Shown here: piece by piece, positions 20,386 to 29,576 of the stretch
Layout of the letters: each line of letters starts with the position of its first letter
Position numbering within the stretch: the stretch's first letter is position 1
Origin: CADEEN01 sp963738425
GTDB taxonomy: Bacteria; Pseudomonadota; Gammaproteobacteria; Burkholderiales; Burkholderiaceae_C
Reading direction: 5' to 3'
Assembly (NCBI GenBank): GCA_963738425.1
Contig: CAVTWT010000001.1
Location: forward strand, 57,475-121,474
DNA: 64,000 nt
The notes under the pieces: model-generated
The model's database searches: none
What the model was told of the DNA's origin: nothing
Seen by the model: only the letters and a program-made list of their open reading frames with translations
Translations under genes and position numbers: made by a program

Positions 20386-20673
20386 ATGACAACCTCCTTC
20401 GAACACTCGACAGCCGATCGCGCTCTGCGCCGCCGCGGCACGGTGTTGCTGGGTGTGGCCGGTGGCGCCGCCATGGCGGTGTTGCTGGTCGCCGTGCAGA
20501 CACCCGGTGCGAGCGACGAGCCGTTGCCCGAGCCGGTGCGGGTCGATACCGCGCCTGCACCCGCCGGTGCGCCGACGCAGCGTGTGGCCGCACTCGACTC
20601 CGGCGTTGATTGGAGCCGTGTCGGGCACGCGCCAGAGGAGCCCGGCGCATCGGTGGCCGCATACGACCGTTGA
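20386..20673 (+). CDS. Small single-pass membrane protein of unknown function
   Basis: A protein of 95 residues with a basic N-terminus (ADRALRRRG), one hydrophobic segment (about residues 19-37) and a Pro/Ala-rich periplasmic tail. AGGAG lies 8 bases before the ATG. The next gene starts 12 bases after its stop codon, so the two probably form a unit downstream of the response-regulator gene. No family recognised. Confidence 0.55.
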   Translation: MTTSFEHSTADRALRRRGTVLLGVAGGAAMAVLLVAVQTPGASDEPLPEPVRVDTAPAPAGAPTQRVAALDSGVDWSRVGHAPEEPGASVAAYDR

Positions 20674-20685
20674 AGGAGAGCCGAC

Positions 20686-20991
20686 ATGAACCTCAGCATC
20701 GCCGCGCGTTCATGGCTGACCGCCATCACATTGGCGGCACCATCGGCGCAAGCCCAACCGCCGACCGCCTTCGACACGGCAATGGATGCCTATGCGCACC
20801 AGCACTTTCGCGCTGCGTTCGATGGCTTGGCGCGGCTGGCCGACGGCGGCCATGGCGATGCCGCGCGCATTGCGCTGTTGATGGTGGCGCATGGCCCGCG
20901 CTTGTTCTCGCAGCGCTTCGATATCACGGCAGCGCAGCGCGACCAGTGGCTCGATGCGGCCAGCGCGGCGGCGCAACGCACCGCCGGTTGA
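20686..20991 (+). CDS. Small exported protein, Sel1-like opening
   Basis: A protein of 101 residues. A signal peptide (residues 1-23, ending AQA) precedes a helical domain. The segment AYAHQHFRAAFDGLARLADGGHGDAARIALLM resembles one Sel1/TPR-type helical repeat. It would be periplasmic. AAGGAGA lies just upstream of the ATG, and the gene follows the 20386 gene closely. It is convergent with the LytTR regulator gene, with 7 bases between stop codons. Confidence 0.6.
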   Translation: MNLSIAARSWLTAITLAAPSAQAQPPTAFDTAMDAYAHQHFRAAFDGLARLADGGHGDAARIALLMVAHGPRLFSQRFDITAAQRDQWLDAASAAAQRTAG

Positions 20992-20998
20992 GCGAAGG

Positions 20999-21790
20999 CT
21001 ACTGGCCCTTGAACAGGTGCGCGTACAGCCGGCTGGCTGTCAGCGTTTCGGTGCGCCCGCGCAGGAACAGCGTGACCTTGCCCGACTCTTCGCGCCGCGC
21101 CTGCGCGATGCACCGCGCTTGCACGATCGTGCCGCGGTGGACCTGCCAGAAGCGCTGCGGATCGAGCTGCGGCAGCAACTCCTTGAGCGACAGGCGGATC
21201 AGGTGCTCCTTGTCGACGGTGATGACGCGCACGTACTTGTCGGCGGCTTCGAAATAGATCACCTCGTCGATCGGTACCAGGTGAACGGTCTGACCGACCT
21301 GCGCCTGAATGACTTCGAGCCGTGATGTGGCAGGCAGAGCCGTGCTGCCTAACAAGGCACGCAGTTGATCGACGGACTGCTGCAGCGCTTCGGCAGCTGG
21401 CCCGCGCGACGCCAGCCGCGCTTGCAGCCGCGCCACACAGGCCGCCAGCCGCTCGCGCTGCACCGGCTTGACAACGAAGTCCACCGCTTGTGCGTCGAAG
21501 GCGGCGAGCGCGTACTGGTCGTAGGCAGTGACGAAGACGAGCAGCGGAAACGGCGTGCCGTCCGGCCAGTCTTCGGCCAGCGCCTGCGCCGCTTCGAGCC
21601 CGCTCATGCCGGGCATGCGGATGTCGAAGAAGCAGACTTGCGGCCGCAGCACCAGCGTGCGCTCTACCGCCGCAGCGCCGTCGCCGACGCTGGCCACGAT
21701 CTGCAACTGCGGCCACAGTGCGGCCAGGTCTTGCTTCAAGCCTTCGGCCAGCAGCGGTTCGTCTTCGGCGATCAGCGCAGTGATGTTCAT
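20999..21790 (-). CDS. LytTR-family response regulator
   Basis: A protein of 263 residues. The receiver domain carries the acidic pair AEDEP, the phospho-acceptor Asp in CFFDIRMPG and Lys in FVVKPV. A linker follows, then a LytTR DNA-binding domain from about residue 160: VHLVPIDEVIYFEAADKYV, FWQVHRGTIV and ASRLYAHLF. LytTR proteins bind direct repeats upstream of targets. The start overlaps the stop codon of the upstream LytS-like kinase gene as ATGA, so they are a co-translated two-component pair. Confidence 0.93.
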   Translation of the reverse strand: MNITALIAEDEPLLAEGLKQDLAALWPQLQIVASVGDGAAAVERTLVLRPQVCFFDIRMPGMSGLEAAQALAEDWPDGTPFPLLVFVTAYDQYALAAFDAQAVDFVVKPVQRERLAACVARLQARLASRGPAAEALQQSVDQLRALLGSTALPATSRLEVIQAQVGQTVHLVPIDEVIYFEAADKYVRVITVDKEHLIRLSLKELLPQLDPQRFWQVHRGTIVQARCIAQARREESGKVTLFLRGRTETLTASRLYAHLFKGQ

Positions 21791-22881
21791 GAGCTTGTTT
21801 TCAGCGGCAAGGTGATGCGGGCCTCGGTACCGCCGCCGGTGGCAGGCTCGAGCGTGAATGTCGCAGCGGTGCCATACAGCGTCGCCAGACGGTCACGCAC
21901 CTGCTGCGTGCCGAAGCGCGTGCCTTGCGTGGTCGCTGAGGGCTGCAGGCCAACGCCGCTGTCGCGCACCGTCAGCACGAGCGTGGCGCCGTCGCGCGAG
22001 GCGCGAACTTCGATGCGCCCCCCTTCGATCTTGGGCTCCAGCCCGTGCGTGATGCAGTTCTCCACCAGCGGCTGCAGCAGCAGCGGCGGCACCATGGCGT
22101 CTCGCAGATCGTGGGGCAAATCGAACTCGTATTGCAAACGCGGCCCCATGCGGATCTGCATCAGCGCCAGATAGTCGCCAAGGCGCTCGAACTCGGCCGT
22201 CAGCGGGTGCATGCCGACGCGGCTGGCGCCCAGCGTGGCGCGCAGAAAGGCGATCAGGCGGTCGAGCATGGCCTGCGCCTTCACAGGGTCGAGCGAGATC
22301 AGCACACGCAGGTTGGCCAGCGTGTTGAACAACATGTGCGGCTCGAGCTGCGACTCGAGCAGCTTCAACTGGGTCTCGGCCGCCGCACGTTGTGCACGCT
22401 GCACCTGCGCGTCGCTGGCCGACAGGCGTGCGCGGCCCCACGAGACGATGGTGAAGCCGACCGATGCCAGCAGGCAGACGGAGACAATGATGAACAGTGT
22501 GCGGACGTCGTGCAGGCCCGGCGTGGGAATCGCTTGCCCCAGGAGGCGCCCGGCCAGCGCGTAGCCGAGGTTCAGCCCGAGCCACACGCCCAGCACGATG
22601 ATGACCAGGGTGATCGGCCAGCCCGGCCAGCCGCTGCGCCGTGTGGCATCGCCGTCTCGGCTGAAGTGCTGCAGCGCGCGCGCTGCGCCGCGCCGCCCAA
22701 GGTCGATGATGAACTGGCACGTCAGGCCGATGCACAGCGAATAGACGAAGTTCCTGACGAAGCTGTCGTTGAACGCGATCGACAGGAACAGCGCGATGAA
22801 CGCTGCCAGCGGCACGCCGATCAGCAGGTGCCGCAGCACGAAGGCCAGCGGGCGGGGCAGGGAGTCGAGCGCCTTGTTCAT
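21787..22881 (-). CDS. LytS-like sensor histidine kinase
   Basis: A protein of 364 residues. Four hydrophobic segments occupy residues 15-150 in two pairs. The cytoplasmic part is a His_kinase (PF06580) domain with the phospho-acceptor in QLEPHMLFNTLANL near residue 200. The ATPase region has VENCITHGLEP (N box) and VRDSGVGL (G1 box). The start at 22881 was chosen as the first ATG before the membrane segments. There is no periplasmic sensor domain, so the signal is probably sensed in the membrane. It is coupled to the LytTR regulator downstream. Confidence 0.92.
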   Translation of the reverse strand: MNKALDSLPRPLAFVLRHLLIGVPLAAFIALFLSIAFNDSFVRNFVYSLCIGLTCQFIIDLGRRGAARALQHFSRDGDATRRSGWPGWPITLVIIVLGVWLGLNLGYALAGRLLGQAIPTPGLHDVRTLFIIVSVCLLASVGFTIVSWGRARLSASDAQVQRAQRAAAETQLKLLESQLEPHMLFNTLANLRVLISLDPVKAQAMLDRLIAFLRATLGASRVGMHPLTAEFERLGDYLALMQIRMGPRLQYEFDLPHDLRDAMVPPLLLQPLVENCITHGLEPKIEGGRIEVRASRDGATLVLTVRDSGVGLQPSATTQGTRFGTQQVRDRLATLYGTAATFTLEPATGGGTEARITLPLKTSS

Positions 22882-22975
22882 GGTTCGCGGCGCGATCATC
22901 CTCGGGCTTCGCAATCCGGGCGAGGACTCAGCGACGAAACGGCGCGCGGCGGCGCGAAACAGCGCCGCGTGGCCG

Positions 22976-23455
22976 TCAAGCGGCGGTGGCCAGGCGAGCG
23001 CGAATGTTCTCGACGCGCGCCCGGTTGACGCCGAAGTCCTTGCGGCCGACGCGCGAGGCCGAGCGCACCTGGACGACGCCCGCTGCGGGATCGAACCAGA
23101 ACTCGACATCGTCGACGAAGCGCAGCAGCGGCGTCGTGAATTGGGCGTAGAGGTAGTTGTCGCTCTGCTCGACAATGTGCGAGCCCGGCAGGTCTTCGAC
23201 CACCTTGGCGATCTTGGCGATCGTTGCCTTGCCGTCGCCTTGCAAGTTGATTGGCGCAATCCGGGCTTCGTCCTTCAACGGCGCTTCGGGCCACAAGTCG
23301 GCCTGGCTGGAAACGCTGTTGGGCGTCTTGGCCGGCGGCTTCAACTTTCCGTCGCGCACGCCGATGTTCGCCGGCGGCTTGCCGGAGAAAGCGCCGACCC
23401 TGGCCGCCAGCAACACCGCAACCACAGCCAGTGCGATCCAGATGACGAAGTGCAT
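22976..23455 (-). CDS. DUF1499 family protein
   Basis: A protein of 159 residues with one N-terminal hydrophobic segment (FVIWIALAVVAVLLAARVGAF) that may anchor it. DUF1499 family segments follow: KTPNSVSSQA, FVDDVEFWFD, VRSASRVGRKDFGVNRARVE. The ATG at 23455 was preferred to a TTG at 23476 that would overlap the upstream gene; GAGGGT lies before the ATG. The family is widespread with no established function. It probably shares the transcript of the upstream ATPase gene, 17 bases away. Confidence 0.85.
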   Translation of the reverse strand: MHFVIWIALAVVAVLLAARVGAFSGKPPANIGVRDGKLKPPAKTPNSVSSQADLWPEAPLKDEARIAPINLQGDGKATIAKIAKVVEDLPGSHIVEQSDNYLYAQFTTPLLRFVDDVEFWFDPAAGVVQVRSASRVGRKDFGVNRARVENIRARLATAA

Positions 23456-23472
23456 GGCGACCCTCTGCCGTG

Positions 23473-25002
23473 TCAACGCCGGCGCCCGCCGCCGAGCAAC
23501 GAGCCGAGCACGCCGCGCACGATCTCGCGGCCGACCGCCGAGCCGACGCTGCGCATCGCGCTGCGAGCGGCCGATTCTGCCAAGCCCTCATGCTTGCCGC
23601 CACGCGGGCCGGTGCTGCCGAAGATGGCGCCCTTCAAACCGTCCAACAAACCGCCGCCCGCTTCCTGCTTCGCAGGCGGGGCGCCAGCTTTTGTCGCCGC
23701 GGTGTTGGGCGCCGCATCGGCCGACGCCTCGGCGCGGCCCTTCAACTTCTCGAACGCTGATTCGCGGTCCACCGTTTTCTCGTACACGCCGGCCACCAGC
23801 GACGAGGCCTGCAGCGCCTTGCGCTCGTCGGCATTGATCGGCCCGATGCGCGAGCCCGGCGGCAGCACGAAGACGCGCTCGGTGATGCTCGGCCGGCCCT
23901 TGTCGTCGAGGAAGCTGACCAACGCCTCGCCGACACCGAGTTCGGTGATCGCGGTCTGCACGTCGAGCTTCGGATTGGCGCGCATCGTGCTCGCCGCCGA
24001 CTGCACCGCCTTCTGATCGCGTGGCGTGAAGGCGCGCAGCGCATGCTGCACGCGGTTGCCAAGCTGGCCGAGCACGCTGTCCGGAATGTCGAGCGGGTTC
24101 TGCGTCACGAAGTACACGCCGACGCCCTTCGAGCGCACCAGGCGCACCACCAGCTCGATGCGCTCGAGCAGCACCTTCGGCGCTTCGTTGAACAGCAAAT
24201 GCGCTTCGTCGAAGAAGAAGGTCATCTTCGGCTTGTCGAGGTCACCGACTTCGGGCAGCGTCTCATACAGCTCCGACAGCATCCAGAGCAGGAAGGTCGC
24301 GTACAGGCGCGGCGACGACAGCAGCTTGTCGGCGGCGAGGATGTTGATCACACCCTTGCCCTTTTCTGTCTGCATGAAGTCGTTGATGTCCAGCATCGGC
24401 TCGCCGAAGAACTTGTCGCCGCCTTGCTCTTCGATCTGCAGCAGGCCGCGCTGGATCGCGCCGACCGAAGCCGCGCTGATGTTGCCGTACTCGGTGGTGA
24501 ACTGCTTGGCGTTCTCGCCGCAGTACTGCAGCATCGCCCGCAGGTCCTTCAGATCGAGCAGCAGCAGGCCGTTGTCGTCGGCGACCTTGAAGACCAGGTT
24601 CAGGACGCCGGCCTGGGTTTCGTTCAGATCGAGCATGCGCGCGAGCAGCAGCGGGCCCATGTCCGACACCGTGGCGCGCACCGGGTGGCCCTGCTCGCCG
24701 AAGACGTCCCACAGCATCGTCGGGCATTGCATCGGCGTCGGCGCATCGAGGCCGCGGTCCTTCAAGATCTTGGCGACCTTGTCGGGCAGCTGCCCGGTCT
24801 GGCTGACGCCGGTCAGGTCCCCCTTGACGTCGGCCATGAAGACCGGAATGCCGATCGAGCTGAAGCTCTCGGCGATCTTCTGCAGCGTGATCGTCTTGCC
24901 GGTGCCGGTGGCCCCAGTGATCAGGCCGTGCCGGTTGGCCAGCGCGGGCAGCAGGTGGCACTCGATGGTGCCGTGCTTGGCGACGAGGATCGGCTCGGGC
25001 AT
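23473..25002 (-). CDS. HerA-like ATPase, DUF853/YjgR family
   Basis: A protein of 509 residues. Walker A is GATGTGKT near residue 27, Walker B is FFFDEAHLLF near 230, and further HerA-FtsK superfamily segments are VYFVTQNPLDIPDSVLGQLGNRVQHALRAFTPRDQK (read in parts). The family is annotated as a helicase-like ATPase, but its biological role is not settled. The C-terminal 90 residues are Gly/Ala/Arg-rich and low complexity. The start at 25002 was chosen over an upstream ATG because the family N-terminus (PEPILVAKHG) begins there. A near-copy of the palindromic-element end motif lies 49 bases upstream of this start. Confidence 0.88.
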   Translation of the reverse strand: MPEPILVAKHGTIECHLLPALANRHGLITGATGTGKTITLQKIAESFSSIGIPVFMADVKGDLTGVSQTGQLPDKVAKILKDRGLDAPTPMQCPTMLWDVFGEQGHPVRATVSDMGPLLLARMLDLNETQAGVLNLVFKVADDNGLLLLDLKDLRAMLQYCGENAKQFTTEYGNISAASVGAIQRGLLQIEEQGGDKFFGEPMLDINDFMQTEKGKGVINILAADKLLSSPRLYATFLLWMLSELYETLPEVGDLDKPKMTFFFDEAHLLFNEAPKVLLERIELVVRLVRSKGVGVYFVTQNPLDIPDSVLGQLGNRVQHALRAFTPRDQKAVQSAASTMRANPKLDVQTAITELGVGEALVSFLDDKGRPSITERVFVLPPGSRIGPINADERKALQASSLVAGVYEKTVDRESAFEKLKGRAEASADAAPNTAATKAGAPPAKQEAGGGLLDGLKGAIFGSTGPRGGKHEGLAESAARSAMRSVGSAVGREIVRGVLGSLLGGGRRR

Positions 25003-25050
25003 GGAAGAGGCTCCGTGGTGGGACGGCGCCAGTCTATCCAATGCCCTCGA

Positions 25051-25071
25051 CCGATCGCGTTAACAGGCCCT
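25051..25071 (+). repeat. Solo copy of the palindromic-element end motif
   Basis: This 21-base stretch matches the right end of the nested palindromic element (49686-49706) at 20 of 21 positions; its core is GCGTTAACAGGCCCT. It overlaps the stop codon of the 25070-25312 gene. No inverted partner was seen nearby. Confidence 0.55.
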
Positions 25072-25312
25072 AATTCGCCGGGTCGCGGCCCGACACCTTC
25101 AGCGTGACCGTCTTGCCGCTGACCACGTCGACGCCGCTGATGACGCTGCCGGTGGCCGGATCGTCGCCGGTGACGACGATCGTCACCTTCTTGCCGGTGG
25201 TGGTGTCGGTGCCGAAGACGCGGAACTTCTTCGGCTTGCCTGCCGGGTCGCGGCCGGCAGTGCTCGATCCGCTGGCTGCCTGGGGGCCATCACGCTGGGG
25301 CTTGCAGTTCAT
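25070..25312 (-). CDS. Small protein with two copies of a beta-rich repeat
   Basis: A protein of 80 residues. After a polar N-terminus it holds two related units: FGTDTTTGKKVTIVVTGDDP and SGVDVVSGKTVTLKVSGRDP. Each has the pattern G-x-D-x-x-(T/S)-G-K-x-V-T-(I/L)-x-V-(T/S)-G-x-D-P, which suggests a pair of beta-hairpins. There is no signal peptide. The ATG at 25312 was chosen because AAGGA lies 8 bases upstream; an ATG at 25321 would sit on that site. Function unknown. Confidence 0.6.
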   Translation of the reverse strand: MNCKPQRDGPQAASGSSTAGRDPAGKPKKFRVFGTDTTTGKKVTIVVTGDDPATGSVISGVDVVSGKTVTLKVSGRDPAN

Positions 25313-25413
25313 GTTGTGCATCCTTCTGCGGCAAAAGGACGGGCGCTGGCGCCGTTGCCGCAACACGGCGGCGCAGCGCAAGCATTGTGCGCGCGCTGCG
25401 GCCTGCGCGGCGC

Positions 25414-25782
25414 TCAAGGCGCCTGCAGCGCAGCCTCGTCGAACTCGACGGTCGTCTCGGCCGAGGCCGCCCCGACGCCGCGCAGCGCGTACTCGGCGGC
25501 CTTGTGCGTGCGCCACCAGCCGAGCATGCGCTCGAAGTCGCCATTGAACAGGCGCAGCTTGAGCATGTCGCTGACACTGCTGCACATCGCCCCGTCGCCG
25601 GGCGACAGAACCTCCTGTGTCGCGCGCGCGTCGCAGTCCCAGAAGAGGCGCTCGAGGCGATCGGGGTCGAGGCGGCTCAGGTCGGGGCTCGTCGCATGGA
25701 CCAGGGTGGCGGCGCCGAGGCAGGCCAAGGCGACGGTGGTGGCGGCCAGCAGCGTGGCCAGAGGGTTTTGCTTGCGATTCAT
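25414..25782 (-). CDS. Exported protein of unknown function
   Basis: A protein of 122 residues with a signal peptide (residues 1-30, ending LVHATS). The mature part begins PDLSRLDPDRLERLFWDCDARAT and has two cysteines (WDCDA and AMCSSV) that could form a disulfide. The segment RMLGWWRTHKAAEYA is strongly aromatic/basic. No family recognised. A stretch of 18 bases separates it from the upstream lipoprotein gene, with AAGGAG before its ATG, so the two are probably co-transcribed. Confidence 0.6.
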   Translation of the reverse strand: MNRKQNPLATLLAATTVALACLGAATLVHATSPDLSRLDPDRLERLFWDCDARATQEVLSPGDGAMCSSVSDMLKLRLFNGDFERMLGWWRTHKAAEYALRGVGAASAETTVEFDEAALQAP

Positions 25783-25800
25783 GGTGGTCTCCTTGTCGCA

Positions 25801-26298
25801 TCAGTCGGTCACGAGGAACACGCGCGTGTAGCCGGCGGCGGCGAACCGGTCGGCCAGGGCGGCACCCTGGCGGCGGTCGCGCAGCGCAACGAACACCGGC
25901 GCGTTGTGGTTCAGGTCGCGCGCGGCCATCGTCCCGGCGGTCATGCCCAGCGCGAGGTGGGCATCGGGCACGCCGAAGTCGTCGTTGCAGCAGCCGTCGT
26001 CGATCCAGACGACGTCGCCGCCCAACGCCCGCTCGAGCGCCTGGGCCTGCGCGCGCAGCGCGTACAGGCCGCTGCGGATCATCTCGTCGCCGCGCCGCGG
26101 TACGGCTTGCAGTGGGGCCGAGGTGGGGTGGCCCTCGTCGTCCAGCAGCGGTGGTGCCGCCGAGGACGGGGCAGGGGTCGGGACTTTGCCGAGCAGCCAG
26201 GCGGTGGCTTCGTCGCCGAAGCCGCCGTCGCAGGCGCCCAGCGCGGCGGCCAGGGCGCAGGCTGCCAAGGTGCAGCCGGTGGTCTTGCAGAAGTTCAT
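25801..26298 (-). CDS. Putative lipoprotein of unknown function
   Basis: A protein of 165 residues. The N-terminus is a lipoprotein signal with lipobox ALGAC, making Cys-23 the probable lipidated residue. A Pro-rich linker follows. The C-terminal 40 residues (HNAPVFVALRDRRQGAALAD... YTRVFLVTD) look like the second half of a rhodanese-type fold, but the catalytic cysteine is absent, so sulfurtransferase activity is unlikely. It also contains DDGCCNDDFG. It starts a run of three small genes on this strand, next to the BTAD-type regulator gene. Confidence 0.55.
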   Translation of the reverse strand: MNFCKTTGCTLAACALAAALGACDGGFGDEATAWLLGKVPTPAPSSAAPPLLDDEGHPTSAPLQAVPRRGDEMIRSGLYALRAQAQALERALGGDVVWIDDGCCNDDFGVPDAHLALGMTAGTMAARDLNHNAPVFVALRDRRQGAALADRFAAAGYTRVFLVTD

Positions 26299-26417
26299 TG
26301 CGGTCTCCAGGGTGGGTGCGCGAAACGGGTTTCCGCGCTGGAGACAGGTTGCGAGGGGCGCTCCTACCGCCGTCCTACCGCGACGCGCTGCGACCCTTCA
26401 AACTGGGGAGACGTGCG

Positions 26418-28513
26418 TCAAAAGGCGAGCGCTGCCTCGCGCACGACGGCCATCGTTTCGCTCGAAGGCGAGGCGCCGTGCAATGCCAGCATGGCCTTGC
26501 AGTGATGCCACGCGCGCAGCGCCTCGGCGCGCTCGCCGCGTGCGATCTGCGCGCGGATCAGGCGCCGCGCCAGCGACTCGGCCAGCGGATCGGCCTCGAG
26601 CGCGCGTTCGTACAGCCGGCAGGCCTCGGCCGGCGCCAAGGCTTCCAGCGCTTCGGCCAGAGCGGCCGAGGGCGAGCACGAAACGGCGCCGCGTGCGCTC
26701 TCGCGCACCGAGCGCCCAGGGCGCGTCCAGGCCGTCGAGCAGCGGCGCGCGCGCCAGGTGCAGCAGGCGATCGGCTTGCGCGAGCAGCGTCGCCGCATCG
26801 GCGCCGGTGCGCAGGCTCCCAGTGGCCGTCGGCCAGCGCGGCCACGTCGGTCCAGGCCCGCGTGCGGTCGAGCAGCAGCTGGCCGCCGTCGAGCAGCAGC
26901 AGGCTGTCGTCGCCCAGCGTGCGGCGCAGTCGCAGCAGCGCGGCGTCGAACGACTTGCGCTGTTGCTCGTGGTCGGCGTCGGGCCACAACCAGTCGAGCG
27001 CGGTGGTCACCGGCAGCGACGCGCCGCCGTGCGCCAGCAGCGCGCGCAACAGATCCAGCGGGCGCTGCGGCACGCGCGAGCCGCTGGCGGTGATCGGCAC
27101 GCCGTCGCGCCAGACGCCGAACTCGCCGAAGCCGCGCACCACCAGCGGCCACGGCCACGCCTCGAGCGTGCGGTCGGGGCAGGGCAGGCGCGCGCGCTGC
27201 GCCCAGCGGGCCGCGTACCCGGGCTCGATGCCGCGGCGCAGCGCGTGTGCGAGCCGCTCGGCAACGACCTGCGGCAGCCACCAGCCGCTGGTGGTCGCGA
27301 AGTCGTTGATCGCGCCCAAGTGCAGGGCCTCGACCAGCGCCGCATCGGCTTCATCGGTCCGCTCGAGGCGCTGCAGCCCATGCGACAGCAGCAGACCGGC
27401 GGAAAACACGGCGAGCGTCGCGTCGATCGCGCGCGCGGCCTCGAGCGTCTGCTGCGCCGCATCGACACTCGCGGCGTGGTGGCCGACGCCGTGCAGCGCG
27501 CAGGCCAGGCTCAACCGGTGCGCCACGCTGCGGTAGGCGCCGCCCACGGCCTGCGACTGTTCGAGCGTGCCGCGGGCCAGCGCCAGCGCGGTCTGCGCAT
27601 CGCCGCGCAACAGCGCCAAGCCGGCACAGTGATGCCAGTAGCCGGTCTGGTCCGACAGCGAGCGTTCGGCCAGCGTCTCGCGCATCGCGTCGAGGTGGCG
27701 CTGCGCCGCCGGCGCGTCGTGCGCGGCCAGCTCGATTGCGGCACCGAGTGCGTTGACGCCATAGACCTCGGTGCGCATCGCATGCTGCTCAACCAGCGCG
27801 AGCGCTTGCCGCACCGCTTCGCGCCCGCGCTCGAACTGCGCAGTGAAGCGTGAGAACGCGGCCAGCCCCTCGAGCCAGACCAGCGCCTCCTGCGGCCGCA
27901 GCAGCGACAGGTCGGCGCCTGGCAGGTTGTCGAACACGACCGCGGCGGCGCCGAACTTGCCGCGCCACAGGTGGTAGTGCGCCACGGCCGCGGCGTACTT
28001 GGTGCGCGATGGCACGCGCGCGACGCGCGGCAGGGTGCGCGGCGCCAACGCAGCCCACTCGGACAAGCGCGGATGCGAAGGCTGGCGCAGGCGGATCGCC
28101 GCACCGCAGGCCATGATTTCGGCGGCGCACTCCTCGTTCGGCCACGCCGGTCCCGGCGCTTCTGCGAGCGCCGCGTCGAGGCGCGCGATCCACGCGTCCA
28201 TCGGCAGCAGTTCGGTCTCATCGAAGTAGAAGGTCTCGATCGCGGTCGCGGCGGCGAGCAACACGCCAAGGTGGTCGCCGCTCGCCGCAAACGCATCGCA
28301 GGCCGCCGCCAGCGTCGCGCGCGCGGCGGCGAAGTCCTCCAGCGGGCCGAGGCGCACCGACCAGTAGGCCGTCCACGGTGCCTGGACCGCCTGCGCCGCT
28401 GCGTCCGGCGGCAGTGCGAGTTCGCGCCACAGCGCCGGGCGGGCGAACAGGGTCGGCGAGATGGCCGCGAGTTCGGCTTCGTCGATCGTCGCCCGGGGCG
28501 TGCGCGGCCTCAT
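26418..28513 (-). CDS. BTAD-domain transcriptional-regulator-like protein (two frameshifts as read)
   Basis: About 550 residues of TPR-like helices come first, then a small winged-helix-like region (LVVRGFGEFGVWRDG, RPLDLLRALLAHGG, LDWLWPDADHEQQRKSFDAALLRLRRTLGD). A bacterial transcriptional activation domain (BTAD) follows, read in pieces in the other two frames and ending in AHHCKAMLALHG-like sequence. The arrangement, with the DNA-binding-like domain after the TPRs, is reversed relative to SARP regulators. The frame shifts at 26818-26820 (CCC) and 26670-26672 (GGG). Removing one base at each restores a continuous BTAD (HWSLRTGADAATLLAQADRL... and VLASAALAEALEAL). Both are +1 changes in G/C runs, so sequence error is likely. 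Confidence 0.75.
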
Positions 28514-28850
28514 CAGGCAGCCTGCGTGCTTCGCACTGCGGTCAATTCGCCCTTCGGGCGGCCGGGCGGGCTCATGGCGGCAGTGTCCGCATGCGCGCCG
28601 GCCACGTCAACGCCGACCTCCAGTGGCCCGTAACGCTGAAATCGGAAATCGCTGCCCGTGCGATACGGGGCACGCTGCGGCGTTGCAAATGCTCGCGATG
28701 CCTCTGGGCATCGCTGCGCCAGAGCCAAGCGAAGCGCAGGCTGCGCCTGCTCAGGCCTTGCATCGCACCCCGTCCCGCACGTTCCTCGACTCCCATTTCA
28801 ACGTTACGGGGCCACTAGAATCCCCGCTCCCGAACTTGAGCACGAAGACG
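28514..28850. other. Intergenic region upstream of yebC
   Basis: No gene is supported here. It contains several short GC-rich palindromes. A TAGAAT hexamer at 28816-28821, 29 bases before the yebC ATG, could be a -10 element, but no good -35 element stands at the right distance. Confidence 0.4.
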
Positions 28851-29576
28851 ATGGCCGGTCACTCCAAATGGGCCAACATCCAGCACCGCAAAGGCCGCCA
28901 GGACGAGAAGCGCGGCAAGGTCTGGACGCGCGTCATCCGCGAGATCATGGTCGCCGCACGCCAGGGCGGCGGTGACCCGAACATGAATCCGCGGCTGCGC
29001 CTGGCGATCGAGAAGTGCAAGGCGGCCAACATGCCGGCCGACACGATCAAGCGCAACATCGACAAGGCCACCGGCAACCTGGAAGGGGTTTCGTATGAAG
29101 AGATCCGCTACGAGGGCTACGGCATCGGCGGCGCGGCGATCATCGTCGACACGATGACCGACAACCGTGTGCGCACCGTCGCCGAAGTGCGGCATGCGTT
29201 CTCGAAGTACGGCGGCAACCTCGGCACCGAAGGCTCGGTGGCCTTCCAGTTCAAGCATTGCGGGCAATTGATCTATGCGCCGGGCACGAACGAAGACAAG
29301 CTGATGGAAGCCGCGCTCGATGCCGGTGCCGAAGATGTGGTCACGGGCGAAGACGGGTCGATCGAGGTGTTGACGCCGCCGGCCGATTTCGAGACGGTGA
29401 AGAACGCGCTGGAGAAGGCCGGCTTCAAGGCCGAGATCGCCGAGGTGACGATGCGCGCCGAAACGCCGATCGAGCTGACGGGTGACGACGCGACGCGCAT
29501 GCAGAAACTGCTCGACGTGATCGAAGATCTGGACGACGTGCAAGAGCTCTATCACAACGCCGAGATCGCTGAATGA
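28851..29576 (+). CDS. yebC: YebC/PmpR family regulatory protein
   Basis: A protein of 241 residues with the family opening MAGHSKWANIQHRKG and the later segments GGDPNMNPRLRLAIEKCK, NMPADTIKRNIDKATG and YEGYGIGGAAIIVD. YebC-type proteins were described as transcriptional regulators, and newer work links the family to translation of difficult sequences. The start at 28851 is where the family alignment begins. Its stop codon overlaps the purD start as ATGA, opening a tightly packed run of housekeeping genes that continues to rng. Confidence 0.95.
   Translation: MAGHSKWANIQHRKGRQDEKRGKVWTRVIREIMVAARQGGGDPNMNPRLRLAIEKCKAANMPADTIKRNIDKATGNLEGVSYEEIRYEGYGIGGAAIIVDTMTDNRVRTVAEVRHAFSKYGGNLGTEGSVAFQFKHCGQLIYAPGTNEDKLMEAALDAGAEDVVTGEDGSIEVLTPPADFETVKNALEKAGFKAEIAEVTMRAETPIELTGDDATRMQKLLDVIEDLDDVQELYHNAEIAE

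Noticed and set aside
25801..26298. Rhodanese activity for the lipoprotein
   Set aside because: Only the end of the sequence resembles the fold, and no cysteine is at the active-site position.
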